A stretch of 64,000 nt of DNA. It comes from Prevotella sp. E13-27. GTDB taxonomy: Bacteria > Bacteroidota > Bacteroidia > Bacteroidales > Bacteroidaceae. Location: NCBI RefSeq assembly GCF_023217965.1, contig NZ_JALPSC010000002.1:1-64000 (forward strand), in the 5' to 3' direction. Below the pieces are notes generated by a model. The model worked only from the letters and a program-made list of their open reading frames with translations. It was not told the origin of the DNA and ran no database searches. A program made the translations under genes and the position numbers. Position 1 is the stretch's first letter. Each line of letters opens with the position of its first letter. Of this stretch, positions 34,706 through 42,724 are shown one piece after another.

Positions 34706-35641
34706 ATGGCAGCAAAGAAGAAAATCAAACTGAAGGATTCCGGTGTTATTTTCAACGCCGAGGATCATACCTACTTGTTAGGTGACAAATTCCTTTCGGG
34801 TATCACACCTGTCTTGCAGAGGCAGTTCTTCCCGACAGAGTTTGAGGGTATTCCAAAGCATATCGTAGATGCAGCAGCGGAATACGGAACTGGAGTTCAC
34901 GCATCATGCGAGGACTTCGATGCGAACTGGATATGTGACGGGACCCAGGAGGTCATTGACTACATATCCTTGTGCTCAGAATTTAATCTCACTCACGAAG
35001 CGTCCGAGTACACCGTGACAGATGGAAAGGATTATGCAAGTCAGATTGACAAGGTTTACAGGGTGTCCGATGATACCTTTGACCTTGGAGACATCAAGAC
35101 TTATGGGCAGATGACGCAGGAAAAGACTGAGAAGGCAAGATGGCAGCTAAGTATCTATGCCATGCTTTTCGAGCGTCAGAACCGTGGAGCAAAGGTTGGC
35201 CGACTGTTCATCATCCATCTGCGTAACAAGCAGAAGAAAGACGGTACTTTCGACCATATCAGCGAGATTATCTTTGTCAACAGAATCCCCTCTGAAATAT
35301 GTGAGGATTTGTTGGCAACAGACCTACGAGGTGAACAATTCATCAATCCATACGGCATTCCAGAGGAATATCGCTCACAGGAAACTATCATCCGTGAGCT
35401 TATCCAGACGAAAGCAGCCATCGAAGAGAAACTGAACGGCATCAAGGCCAAGATTCTCAAAGACATGGAATTGAAGAACGTGAGAACCTGGGCAACCGAC
35501 ACAATGAGGCTTACAAGAAAACTGCCAACCCAACGCTCATCATTTAACCTGGCACTATTCAAGACCGACCATCCTGAATATGACTATGACCAGTACATGA
35601 GAGTGTCTGAGGTAGCGGGAAGCCTGTCGATTGCAGTATGA
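34706..35641 (+). CDS. PD-(D/E)XK exonuclease-like protein
   Basis: 311 aa RecB/lambda-exo-type nuclease. Motifs: the GTGVHASCEDF helix with the conserved His, EYTVTDGKDYASQIDKVYRV, the catalytic D-x-K in DLGDIKTYG (about 127-135) and the downstream ARWQLSIYAMLF with the conserved Gln/Tyr. A helical coiled region follows (ELIQTKAAIEEKLNGIKAKIL). It is expected to resect DNA ends for the annealing protein encoded just upstream. Confidence 0.85.
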   Translation: MAAKKKIKLKDSGVIFNAEDHTYLLGDKFLSGITPVLQRQFFPTEFEGIPKHIVDAAAEYGTGVHASCEDFDANWICDGTQEVIDYISLCSEFNLTHEASEYTVTDGKDYASQIDKVYRVSDDTFDLGDIKTYGQMTQEKTEKARWQLSIYAMLFERQNRGAKVGRLFIIHLRNKQKKDGTFDHISEIIFVNRIPSEICEDLLATDLRGEQFINPYGIPEEYRSQETIIRELIQTKAAIEEKLNGIKAKILKDMELKNVRTWATDTMRLTRKLPTQRSSFNLALFKTDHPEYDYDQYMRVSEVAGSLSIAV

Positions 35642-35717
35642 GAACAAGAACGGAAGGGCTGGGGATAGCAATATTCCTGGCCTTTTCAATTAAAGGACAA
35701 TTAAAAACAAGAAACAA

Positions 35718-36008
35718 ATGGATTTTTTGGAATTAGAAACATTGAAAGAGACTCGTGAGTACAAGGCAGCAGAAGCACTTGCAGACGCTGTTAACTCTAT
35801 GGGTTGGAAACCTGAAAAGTTTGCTATGGGTATGACTGTTCAACACCGTACTCTACAGCAAGAAGTAATGAGAACCTTTGTCGCTATGATTCATGTGATG
35901 GCGAGCGACAATTATGGTTTTGACCTACGGAACAAGGGGAGTCACGAAGCAGCCAAGAAAATGGTTGAGTCGCACCTCCTCGACGACATCTATTTGCCCT
36001 TCATCTGA
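35718..36008 (+). CDS. Unrecognised helical protein, 96 aa
   Basis: Starts MDFLELETLKETREYKA. Nearly all helix, including EKFAMGMTVQHRTLQQEVMR and HEAAKKMVESHLLDD. No family known. Its stop overlaps the next start. Confidence 0.7.
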   Translation: MDFLELETLKETREYKAAEALADAVNSMGWKPEKFAMGMTVQHRTLQQEVMRTFVAMIHVMASDNYGFDLRNKGSHEAAKKMVESHLLDDIYLPFI

Positions 36009-36256
36009 TGTATCTGGAATGTACCTGTATCGGAATCGGTATAGAACGCTGGAACCGACTGATGAAAGGGAGTAAGCCGCTGAATTACCAGTGGCTGAAA
36101 CGACGGATTAAGAAGTATCTGCCAGAGCTATATGATGCTTTGTGTATGGACTTTTACAATCCCTACGAAGAACAGACGAGAGTGACCAGGACACATTACA
36201 TCCTGGTACACTCTTCAATCGAGTATTTTATTAAAAAACAAAACGACGATGAATAA
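36008..36256 (+). CDS. Unrecognised protein, 82 aa
   Basis: Starts MYLECTCIGIGIERW, then a basic KRRIKKYLPELYDAL helix. The start overlaps the preceding stop and its end overlaps the next gene by 8 bases, so it is translated as part of the chain. No family known. Confidence 0.68.
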   Translation: MYLECTCIGIGIERWNRLMKGSKPLNYQWLKRRIKKYLPELYDALCMDFYNPYEEQTRVTRTHYILVHSSIEYFIKKQNDDE

Positions 36257-36626
36257 GACAATTCACATCAAGCGTACCATCGACATCGAGATAACTGTCC
36301 CGATGAATGAGACGCAACAGGAAACTGAACAATGGATCGACTGTAATTTCAGAGCAGACGGGACATTGGAGAAAGTTGACTTAGACCATATCATCAGGAA
36401 CATAAAACTGGCTCCCACCGAGGATGACCAGGATTCGGTGATAGTGGTTAGCTGGCCTGAATCGCAAGAACTTCCAGCGTATGAGGGCTTTTATGAGAAC
36501 TGTGACTTTATCTGTGGGGACACCATCGAGCCGTGTTCATATCTGGTTAACAAGAACTGGTATGGCAAGCTCCTTAACGGTGAACTCCAGAAGGTTGAGG
36601 AATACGAAACCTGTGAAGCGGCATGA
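36249..36626 (+). CDS. Unrecognised acidic protein, 125 aa
   Basis: Starts MNKTIHIKRTIDIEITVP, a beta-strand opening shared in style with other proteins of this run, then acidic. Overlaps the genes on both sides (8 bases upstream, ATGA downstream). No family known. Confidence 0.7.
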   Translation: MNKTIHIKRTIDIEITVPMNETQQETEQWIDCNFRADGTLEKVDLDHIIRNIKLAPTEDDQDSVIVVSWPESQELPAYEGFYENCDFICGDTIEPCSYLVNKNWYGKLLNGELQKVEEYETCEAA

Positions 36627-36706
36627 AAGCAATACTATTCAGAATTCACGACGAGGTTTGGAACCTGTTTATTAACTATCCTGACTTCTTTTTTGTAGTG
36701 TTATGA
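36623..36706 (+). CDS. Tiny coupled ORF, 27 aa
   Basis: ATGA overlap at both ends with its neighbours fixes the frame. The product (MKAILFRIHDEVW, then LFINYPDFFFVVL) is hydrophobic, ending in an aromatic tail. Translation is inferred from the coupling; a chance ORF is possible. Confidence 0.42.
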   Translation: MKAILFRIHDEVWNLFINYPDFFFVVL

Positions 36707-37389
36707 ATCATTCACAGGTAAAGGAGATAGTGGAGAAATCCATCCATGACTCTCAGAACTACAACTTCATGGTCACTATGGCTAATGGTGACAAGAAGAA
36801 AATGCGTATGTTTATTTCCGAAGGTGGCTGGGTATGCGAGTTTAAGAAGCGTTCCCGTACCAGAGGAAGGTGCATATCGTGTGAAGAACTCTGGAAATCG
36901 GTAGTTCCCATCAACAGGGACAACGATAAGGTCAGAGTTTGCAAGCGGAACACTATGAGTATCATCAAGTACCTATCAGCAAGTGGTATGTGGCCTGACA
37001 TCCTGGCAAACATGATTAAGCTACAACAACTGAGCGACGAGGATTTGAAGTACCTCTATGAGTGTGAATACGACGAGCATAATACATTTATGGAGAAAAA
37101 GGGCATCGAGCATATTTCCCCAGACATGTATGACAGCTTATCCTCTCAACGTGGCATCATCACTATAAATTGGGGAAGAGGTCACGACTGGATCAAGAGG
37201 GGCTGGTTAAACGCCCTGAATGAGAAACGCAAGTATTCTATGCGTTGGACTGTATCATACGACAACAGCGTAGAGTATAATCCTGATGGCAACAGAGCAT
37301 GGTATTCGGAAGAGTATAGGGGCTGTGGCAACGGTCACTACTACCTGCTTCTGGACGAGAAACATGCAGCCTTCAGGGAGGACGATTAA
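36703..37389 (+). CDS. Unrecognised protein, 228 aa
   Basis: Starts MNHSQVKEIVEKSIHD. Basic N-terminal half with a single CISC pair (GRCISCEELW), then NWGRGHDWIKRGWLNAL and a Tyr-rich end. No family recognised; no signal peptide. Confidence 0.72.
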   Translation: MNHSQVKEIVEKSIHDSQNYNFMVTMANGDKKKMRMFISEGGWVCEFKKRSRTRGRCISCEELWKSVVPINRDNDKVRVCKRNTMSIIKYLSASGMWPDILANMIKLQQLSDEDLKYLYECEYDEHNTFMEKKGIEHISPDMYDSLSSQRGIITINWGRGHDWIKRGWLNALNEKRKYSMRWTVSYDNSVEYNPDGNRAWYSEEYRGCGNGHYYLLLDEKHAAFREDD

Positions 37390-37415
37390 GTATAACAATT
37401 AAAAAACAAAAGACA

Positions 37416-37907
37416 ATGAACATCAATCAATTCATTTTCAGCAGAACGCAGCCCAAGAAGAAAATCGAGACTATCGAGGCTCTTACGACTGACGAACTGC
37501 TTTCCGTAAAGGAAGAGACGGTCATTAAAATCGTGAAAGAGGTTGGCCGTCGAATGTATAAGAGCAGGGACAAACAGCTCTACATTGATGGTGATAGGAG
37601 AAAAGGCAACTGCTGGAACTCAACCATCGAGGGCGTAGACCTGATCAAAGGTAGGATTCATCTGAATATCTACATTCAGTATGAAAATACAGACACCAAT
37701 TCGAGCGAGGAATTTGACAAGTTCTTCGATCGATGGAACAACTACCGTGGAGAAATCCGACGGTTAGACAGGTACGGGAATGGACGGACTTACTACTTCA
37801 ACTATGACAAAAGCGACAAGGCGAATGTAATGAAGTCCATCCTCCTGGACTATGTGTATAAGAAGTATAACGACAAGCTTCACGACGAACTGGCATTAGG
37901 AGGATAG
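37416..37907 (+). CDS. Unrecognised protein, 163 aa
   Basis: Starts MNINQFIFSRTQPKKKI; an alpha/beta protein with a conserved-looking RKGNCWNSTIEGVDLIKGRIHLNIYIQ segment. No family recognised. A small coiled-coil gene follows after 4 bases. Confidence 0.7.
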   Translation: MNINQFIFSRTQPKKKIETIEALTTDELLSVKEETVIKIVKEVGRRMYKSRDKQLYIDGDRRKGNCWNSTIEGVDLIKGRIHLNIYIQYENTDTNSSEEFDKFFDRWNNYRGEIRRLDRYGNGRTYYFNYDKSDKANVMKSILLDYVYKKYNDKLHDELALGG

Positions 37908-37911
37908 TGCC

Positions 37912-38049
37912 ATGAACGAAGCGAAGATTAAGGAACTGAATAAGCGTATCAAGAAACTGGAAGAGACAATACACTTCCTGACGGAACTCTTAACCGAGCG
38001 ACAACTGGAGGAGTTTATGTCCTACCTTAACAGACAGAAAGGCTTATGA
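37912..38049 (+). CDS. Small coiled-coil protein, 45 aa
   Basis: AGGAGG lies 7 bases before the ATG. The product (MNEAKIKELNKRIKKLEE, TIHFLTELLTERQLEEF) has a clear heptad pattern. The stop overlaps the next start (ATGA). Not recognised as a family. Confidence 0.6.
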   Translation: MNEAKIKELNKRIKKLEETIHFLTELLTERQLEEFMSYLNRQKGL

Positions 38050-38600
38050 AAGAACCAAAAGCATTCAGGAGTTTCAAGGTTCAGAGAGCCATTGAGATTC
38101 AAATGAGTACCCAAGACGAGAAACTGACACAAGAGGACGCAGAGCGTTTCGTTGACTGCAACTATCTTGTCGAGGGCAAATTTGATGGCAAGTACAAGGA
38201 CTTCTTCTTTTGCAGAACGGAGTTTAGATACAGACCATTTACGCAAAGAGAGAAACTGGATCATTTCGTCGAGGACTTCATCATCTGCCCGAAAGAACTT
38301 GGGTTAGACTTGACAGACCGACGAGACTACGAAAAAGACCAGGAAGAACTTGAACTATACTTTGACTTCTATGACGGCATCGCATTTGAGTGTGATGAAG
38401 ATGGAAGCAGGGTATCATTCAGATCTCTCATTATCCTCTATCCGACCATTGAGATATGTGAATCAATACCAGAACTGAAGGAACAGGTGGAAAATTATGT
38501 AGGAGAAGCTGCAATAGACGGCATCAACTACCATGACATAGCCCTGACTTTTGGAAAAGTACACCGACTAGACGCATTTCAATACTATGGTGATAAGTGA
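38046..38600 (+). CDS. Unrecognised acidic protein, 184 aa
   Basis: Starts MKEPKAFRSFKVQRAIEI; rich in Asp/Glu and aromatic residues, with a GKYKDFFFCRTEFRYRPF core. No family recognised. Overlaps both neighbours. Confidence 0.7.
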   Translation: MKEPKAFRSFKVQRAIEIQMSTQDEKLTQEDAERFVDCNYLVEGKFDGKYKDFFFCRTEFRYRPFTQREKLDHFVEDFIICPKELGLDLTDRRDYEKDQEELELYFDFYDGIAFECDEDGSRVSFRSLIILYPTIEICESIPELKEQVENYVGEAAIDGINYHDIALTFGKVHRLDAFQYYGDK

Positions 38601-38727
38601 AACATTGTATCATAACATCGAAGTCTGTCTGAGAAATCTGATGGATGAAGATGACGAGGGACGTAAAAGGAGAATCGTCAAGCACATTCTCCACTCCCTT
38701 CGTGAAAACTGTATAACAGAAGATTGA
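38587..38727 (+). CDS. Small protein, 46 aa
   Basis: A frame opened by ATG 38587 inside the end of the previous gene. The product (MVISETLYHNIEVCLRNLMD, then EDDEGRKRRIVKHILHSL) is a helical, charged peptide. It fills the gap before 38733. Supported by the gap-free layout only. Confidence 0.5.
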   Translation: MVISETLYHNIEVCLRNLMDEDDEGRKRRIVKHILHSLRENCITED

Positions 38728-38732
38728 CGAAC

Positions 38733-38978
38733 ATGAGCAAGACAAGTAAGATGACCCTCAAATACTGGAACAGTCTCAGTGAGGGCAGCAAGAGACGAGC
38801 ATTGACATATTGTTTTCCTTTGCATAAGGCAACAGTTGACATGCTTATGAACGACAAGCCCAATCCGAAAGACGATGCTTGGTGGGGCTTAGTATGGCGA
38901 AAGGTGCGTATTCCCGAAGCGGACGAAAGAGGGTACAGGCACTATAAGACAGTAGTAAATCGAACTTATATACCGTAA
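38733..38978 (+). CDS. Unrecognised protein, 81 aa
   Basis: Starts MSKTSKMTLKYWNSLSEG at ATG 38733; an upstream TTG at 38724 is less likely. Helical with a Trp-rich centre (DDAWWGLVWRKVRI). No family recognised. Confidence 0.65.
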   Translation: MSKTSKMTLKYWNSLSEGSKRRALTYCFPLHKATVDMLMNDKPNPKDDAWWGLVWRKVRIPEADERGYRHYKTVVNRTYIP

Positions 38979-38985
38979 AGAGACA

Positions 38986-39225
38986 ATGGACGAGAAACTT
39001 TATGACAAGCTCTTCCAGGAATATGTTGACTATGTGGTTGGCATCATTCGGAAGAAGGGCATCAAGACAGCAAACGACCTGAAGGACATCGTGAGAAAGA
39101 ACATCAATCGTGTGGATCTCCGATTGGCAAGGGTCGTGATGGTTAATAACATGAGGTTCGGAGCCTTCCTTGATGACACCTACGAGTCTGTAGGACTGGC
39201 AACGAACATCGTAATTGACGATTAG
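38986..39225 (+). CDS. Unrecognised protein, 79 aa
   Basis: Starts MDEKLYDKLFQEYVDYVVGI; helical with a basic middle (RKKGIKTANDLKDIVRKNIN). No family recognised. The YopX gene begins 2 bases later. Confidence 0.66.
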   Translation: MDEKLYDKLFQEYVDYVVGIIRKKGIKTANDLKDIVRKNINRVDLRLARVVMVNNMRFGAFLDDTYESVGLATNIVIDD

Positions 39226-39227
39226 AA

Positions 39228-39677
39228 ATGAGAAAATACAAATTCAGAGGACACGATGTGAACGGTTGGCACTATGGCGACCTGCAACATCGAAAGACTG
39301 TTTTGCTCCATCGGGTAGGAATAACGATTGAGAACCGAGGAACAACAGTATTCTACACTTGCAATCCTGACTCCATCGGGGAAGGGACAGGCATCTTGGA
39401 TATTAACGCCAAGAAAGCAAGCGACACCACCAAAGAGATATTTGAGGGTGATATTCTGAGAATGCCCGACCGAGAATATTTCCATTCGGAGATTATCGGT
39501 CTGGTAGTGTATTTCAACGGCTCCTTCGTATTAGCGAGTGACCCAGAGAACATCGAGACATGCAGCAAATGGAATCTTTATGACGCAGTTCATGGGGAAA
39601 AGGCTTATGTCATCGGTAACATCATGGAGAACCCGGAACTACTGAGGGGCAATAGTAACCAACAATCAAAAACATAA
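39228..39677 (+). CDS. YopX family protein
   Basis: 149 aa. Matches YopX, a beta-rich phage protein family: KYKFRGHDVNGWHYGDL, DTTKEIFEGDILRM and the terminal YVIGNIMENPELL. Function unknown. Frequent in phages and mobile elements of Firmicutes and Bacteroidota. Confidence 0.88.
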   Translation: MRKYKFRGHDVNGWHYGDLQHRKTVLLHRVGITIENRGTTVFYTCNPDSIGEGTGILDINAKKASDTTKEIFEGDILRMPDREYFHSEIIGLVVYFNGSFVLASDPENIETCSKWNLYDAVHGEKAYVIGNIMENPELLRGNSNQQSKT

Positions 39678-39681
39678 CAGC

Positions 39682-40023
39682 ATGGGAAAAAGATTGCATA
39701 TCGCAACCAAGTATGAATGTGAGTGGTCTGATATGACCGCTTTCAACTGGAAAATCGAAGAGTTCCATGACCTCCTTTCTGCTCTTAACGTGAGCTATAC
39801 GGGAGAGTCCTGGGATGATGAGTTTGAAGTCAGCAAGGACGATTGGCAAAGAGGGATTGACACCCTCCGAGAGTATGACAGCCTTGATGACGATGCAAGG
39901 AATGACATCGACGAAGCCTTGAACGCCCTGGAATGTGAGCGTGAAAAGGTTTTGAAGATTATGGAGCAATTCATGGAACAGTCAGCACCTAATTGGGGGT
40001 ATATTGAGTGTTCCTTCTTCTAA
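39682..40023 (+). CDS. Unrecognised acidic protein, 113 aa
   Basis: Starts MGKRLHIATKYECEWSDM, then acidic helices. An opening of this kind occurs in proteins of Bacteroidales elements but I cannot name a family. Four bases after the YopX gene. Confidence 0.68.
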   Translation: MGKRLHIATKYECEWSDMTAFNWKIEEFHDLLSALNVSYTGESWDDEFEVSKDDWQRGIDTLREYDSLDDDARNDIDEALNALECEREKVLKIMEQFMEQSAPNWGYIECSFF

Positions 40024-40034
40024 AGAGAACGACA

Positions 40035-40433
40035 ATGGAAAAAATCGAGCAACATGACATCGAGACCGGGCAGTACATACTATCCGTTCTCAGCAGCCGA
40101 CTGGATATAGTGTCATCATGGGGATTCGACCCAAAGACACTTAGACCTATTAAGGCTGGCATCCAATTCCATGTGCAAGGATTCAAGCACACCGGGAACG
40201 TACAAGTCAAGTTGAATGAGGGAGCGGATTTGTTTGAAGTATCACTTATCTCCGAATCTGGGGAAACGGTAGATACACACGAATCCATTTACCTTGACGA
40301 GCTAATTTCTACAATAGATGACGCTGTGGAGAATGTCGAAGGCTACGAAAAGAGAGTTTGTGAAGAATATCCAAATCTCGTAGACCCCGACAATCCTGAG
40401 AAAATCAGACCTGTAGAAGTTATCATTCTCTAA
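40035..40433 (+). CDS. Unrecognised protein, 132 aa
   Basis: ATG 40035 (MEKIEQHDIETGQYIL) is chosen; the frame extends 27 bases upstream into the previous gene. Beta-rich, acidic C-terminus. No family recognised. A 122-base gap follows before the recombinase gene, the largest in this part of the run. Confidence 0.68.
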   Translation: MEKIEQHDIETGQYILSVLSSRLDIVSSWGFDPKTLRPIKAGIQFHVQGFKHTGNVQVKLNEGADLFEVSLISESGETVDTHESIYLDELISTIDDAVENVEGYEKRVCEEYPNLVDPDNPEKIRPVEVIIL

Positions 40434-40555
40434 TAATGCTGGACGGGAGAAATCTGTCATTCTGTGAAATATCGGATTTTGGCAGATTTACCCCTCCTTG
40501 ATACGGATTTTCAAATACAAGACGACCGTCTAACAAACGAAAACCATGTTAAAAA

Positions 40556-41248
40556 ATGTATAAAACAGATGTGCTGTATGTGGCTTATCTCAGAGTAAGT
40601 ACACAACGGCAAGGATATTCAGGATTAGGACTTGAAGCACAGAGGGAAATCATACAGAATTACCTTCGTGAGACAAAACCGATTTTTGAGTATGTTGAAG
40701 TAGAGAGCGGACGCAAAACTGACAAAGGGCGACCCAAACTGAAAGAAGCATTATCACAGTGCCGGACATACGGAGCAAAGCTGATTGTAGCAAAGCTCGA
40801 CCGACTTGCTAGAAATGTGAGCTTCCTTTCCGCTCTACTTGAATCTGACGTGGAGATAGTCTTTTGCGACTTCCCACAAGCGAACAAGATGGTACTGCAT
40901 ATCCTGGCATCAATCAGCCAGTATGAGGCAGAACTAATCTCTACTCGCACTAAACAGGCATTAGCAGCAAAGAAAGCCAGAGGATGCAAGCTGGGCAACC
41001 CAGAGCATCTGATGGATAAACATAAGGAGGCTATTGCTAAGAGTAACGAGACCAACAGGAAAAAGGCGGAGGACAACCCGAACAACAAAAGGGCTGTCGC
41101 TATGCTGAGAATCCTGGCAGCACAGGGCAAGACACTTTCTGAAATGACCGATACACTCAACAATGAGGGGTTTGTAACCTCGCAGGGACATGAGTTTCGG
41201 GTTTCACAGGTGTATGTCCTGCTTAAAAGGTATAACATAAAATACTGA
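40556..41248 (+). CDS. Serine recombinase, resolvase/invertase type
   Basis: 230 aa. The N-terminal catalytic domain has S15 in AYLRVSTQRQG, the LIVAKLDRLARNVSF motif with the catalytic Arg residues, and ISQYEAELISTRTKQAL. A C-terminal helix-turn-helix follows (GKTLSEMTDTLNNEGFVTSQG). It probably resolves multimers or inverts a segment; no crossing-over site was recognised nearby. It lies in the middle of the long operon, yet it has a 122-base leader with CGACCGTCT (40523-40531), which also occurs in front of the whole run at 29423. Confidence 0.92.
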   Translation: MYKTDVLYVAYLRVSTQRQGYSGLGLEAQREIIQNYLRETKPIFEYVEVESGRKTDKGRPKLKEALSQCRTYGAKLIVAKLDRLARNVSFLSALLESDVEIVFCDFPQANKMVLHILASISQYEAELISTRTKQALAAKKARGCKLGNPEHLMDKHKEAIAKSNETNRKKAEDNPNNKRAVAMLRILAAQGKTLSEMTDTLNNEGFVTSQGHEFRVSQVYVLLKRYNIKY

Positions 41249-41249
41249 A

Positions 41250-41552
41250 ATGGCAAAGAAGAAAGTATTATTCACTGTCTATGAGACAGACGCTTGGCAT
41301 AGTACGGCCAAAAAGCGGTTCAAGGGGATATTCACCTCCAAGACCGCTGCCGTCAATGCCATTGTGAAGAACCACGAAATAGATGACCATGAGTTCTTTG
41401 AGAGCATCCACGAAATGATACCCCTGACAAAGAGGGAACGAGAGGCCGAAATCAAGCGGCGACTCCGTAAGGACTTCGAGGACAGCCTTCAGACACAGGG
41501 CTATAGCGTCAACTATGAAATTGAAGTTATCAACTTAAATGAGTGGGACTGA
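41250..41552 (+). CDS. Unrecognised protein, 100 aa
   Basis: Starts MAKKKVLFTVYETDAWH. A strand, a helix (FTSKTAAVNAIVKNHEI) and a basic helical region (KREREAEIKRRLRKDFED). Begins 1 base after the recombinase gene. No family recognised. Confidence 0.68.
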   Translation: MAKKKVLFTVYETDAWHSTAKKRFKGIFTSKTAAVNAIVKNHEIDDHEFFESIHEMIPLTKREREAEIKRRLRKDFEDSLQTQGYSVNYEIEVINLNEWD

Positions 41553-41620
41553 TGATTAAGAAACTTATTAACCGATACTATGAATGGGTATGGCGTGTAG
41601 CCGAACCATCATGGTACTAA
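41552..41620 (+). CDS. Tiny coupled ORF, 22 aa
   Basis: TGATG overlap with the preceding stop. The product is MIKKLINRYYEWVWR followed by VAEPSWY: amphipathic, Trp/Tyr-rich. May be a real micropeptide or a chance frame. Confidence 0.33.
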   Translation: MIKKLINRYYEWVWRVAEPSWY

Positions 41621-41655
41621 AAACGAGATTGTTAATTTTATAACAGAACAGAATT

Positions 41656-41940
41656 ATGGAAAAAGACATCAACAACCAGGGTGGAGCTACCATCATTACG
41701 CTTCATCCTTCCAAAGTGGCAAAGGCTCTTATTTACAGCAACGAGCAGAGAGCCACAATCAAGAGACTTATCAATCATGGTTTCAAGCCGCACCATACAG
41801 CGGTTGGAACTGGTAAGACTGGTGAACAGAATTGGGGCGTGGAGAAGTACAATGGACGTTGGGGCAAGGGGTTTAAGATGGTGACAAAATCGCCGTTCTC
41901 ACCTCAGTTCTCCCATCTGACCTATTTCACTATCGCCTAA
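41656..41940 (+). CDS. Unrecognised basic protein, 94 aa
   Basis: Starts MEKDINNQGGATIITLHP. Basic, with GTGKTGEQNWGV in the middle; GTGKT looks like a P-loop fragment but no helicase context is present. No family recognised. Confidence 0.66.
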   Translation: MEKDINNQGGATIITLHPSKVAKALIYSNEQRATIKRLINHGFKPHHTAVGTGKTGEQNWGVEKYNGRWGKGFKMVTKSPFSPQFSHLTYFTIA

Positions 41941-41955
41941 AGAAAGGAGGTTGAT

Positions 41956-42546
41956 ATGCCTAACTGGTGTTTTACCTCCTACGTCATAGACGGAAAGAGA
42001 AAAGAAGTTCAGAGCTTATTTAGCAAAATGAACAACTTGGAAAAACGCAGGAAACCTTTAGTTGACAATGGCTTCGGGAAACAGTGGCTGGGATGCCTGG
42101 TCACAAAACTTGGAGCAGACTGGCAGAAGGTTTATTGCAGAGGATCCTGGGACAATCTACATTATGAGGGTGGAACTCTCACCTTCAGTACAGAGACAGC
42201 CTATGGACCGATGAATGAGGTTTTCAAACTCATTAAAGACATCTATCCTTCCTTGCAGATATACTATTGTGCCGAGGAGGATGGATGGGGCTACTACGCG
42301 ACCAACGACACTCAGGGAGTACATTTCCCAGAGCGTTTCAAGGTCGAATCTGAATGGGAAACAGAGTACCCGACTAGTATTGAGGATGCTTGTAGTTGTG
42401 TATCTAAGCTTATTGGAAAGGAAGTCAAGACCAGAGAAGAGCTTGAAAAGGCTATTGAGGAATGGAACGACAATCTGAGCATGGACGATGATGACAAGCG
42501 AATCTACTTTCACGAATACAAAGTTGAGGAAAATGAATACCTATGA
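41956..42546 (+). CDS. Api92-like ferredoxin-fold protein (DUF1281 type)
   Basis: 196 aa. The MPNWCFTSYVI opening, WDNLHYEGGTLTFSTETAYGPMNEVF and YYCAEEDGWGYYATNDT match the Api92-like protein family of phages and mobile elements. AAAGAAAGGAGG lies close to the start. Function unknown. Its end overlaps the next start by 14 bases. Confidence 0.8.
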   Translation: MPNWCFTSYVIDGKRKEVQSLFSKMNNLEKRRKPLVDNGFGKQWLGCLVTKLGADWQKVYCRGSWDNLHYEGGTLTFSTETAYGPMNEVFKLIKDIYPSLQIYYCAEEDGWGYYATNDTQGVHFPERFKVESEWETEYPTSIEDACSCVSKLIGKEVKTREELEKAIEEWNDNLSMDDDDKRIYFHEYKVEENEYL

Positions 42547-42724
42547 GTTTAGTGTAACGGTAGAAGGCTCGACATTCAAGACTTACACACAGTCGAACAA
42601 TCCGAGCTATGCCTACCAGAAAGCCAGAAGATTATATCCGACGGCAAGTAATATTCACTTAATAAGATTAGTAAATAATGAGTATATTCACAGACAACGC
42701 AGATTTCTACCCGACACCCAATGA
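42533..42724 (+). CDS. Unrecognised small protein, 63 aa
   Basis: ATG 42533 (MNTYEFSVTVEGSTFKTYTQ). Beta-rich with a SYAYQKARRLYP helix. It overlaps the gene before by 14 bases and the gene after by 47 bases in another frame, so its C-terminus is constrained by the methylase start. Confidence 0.55.
   Translation: MNTYEFSVTVEGSTFKTYTQSNNPSYAYQKARRLYPTASNIHLIRLVNNEYIHRQRRFLPDTQ

Noticed and set aside
40556..41248. Invertible promoter beside the serine recombinase
   Set aside because: No inverted repeat long enough to be a crossover site was found on either side.
41815..41830. GTGKT in the 94-aa protein as a P-loop
   Set aside because: No other nucleotide-binding motif is present and the protein is too short for an ATPase.
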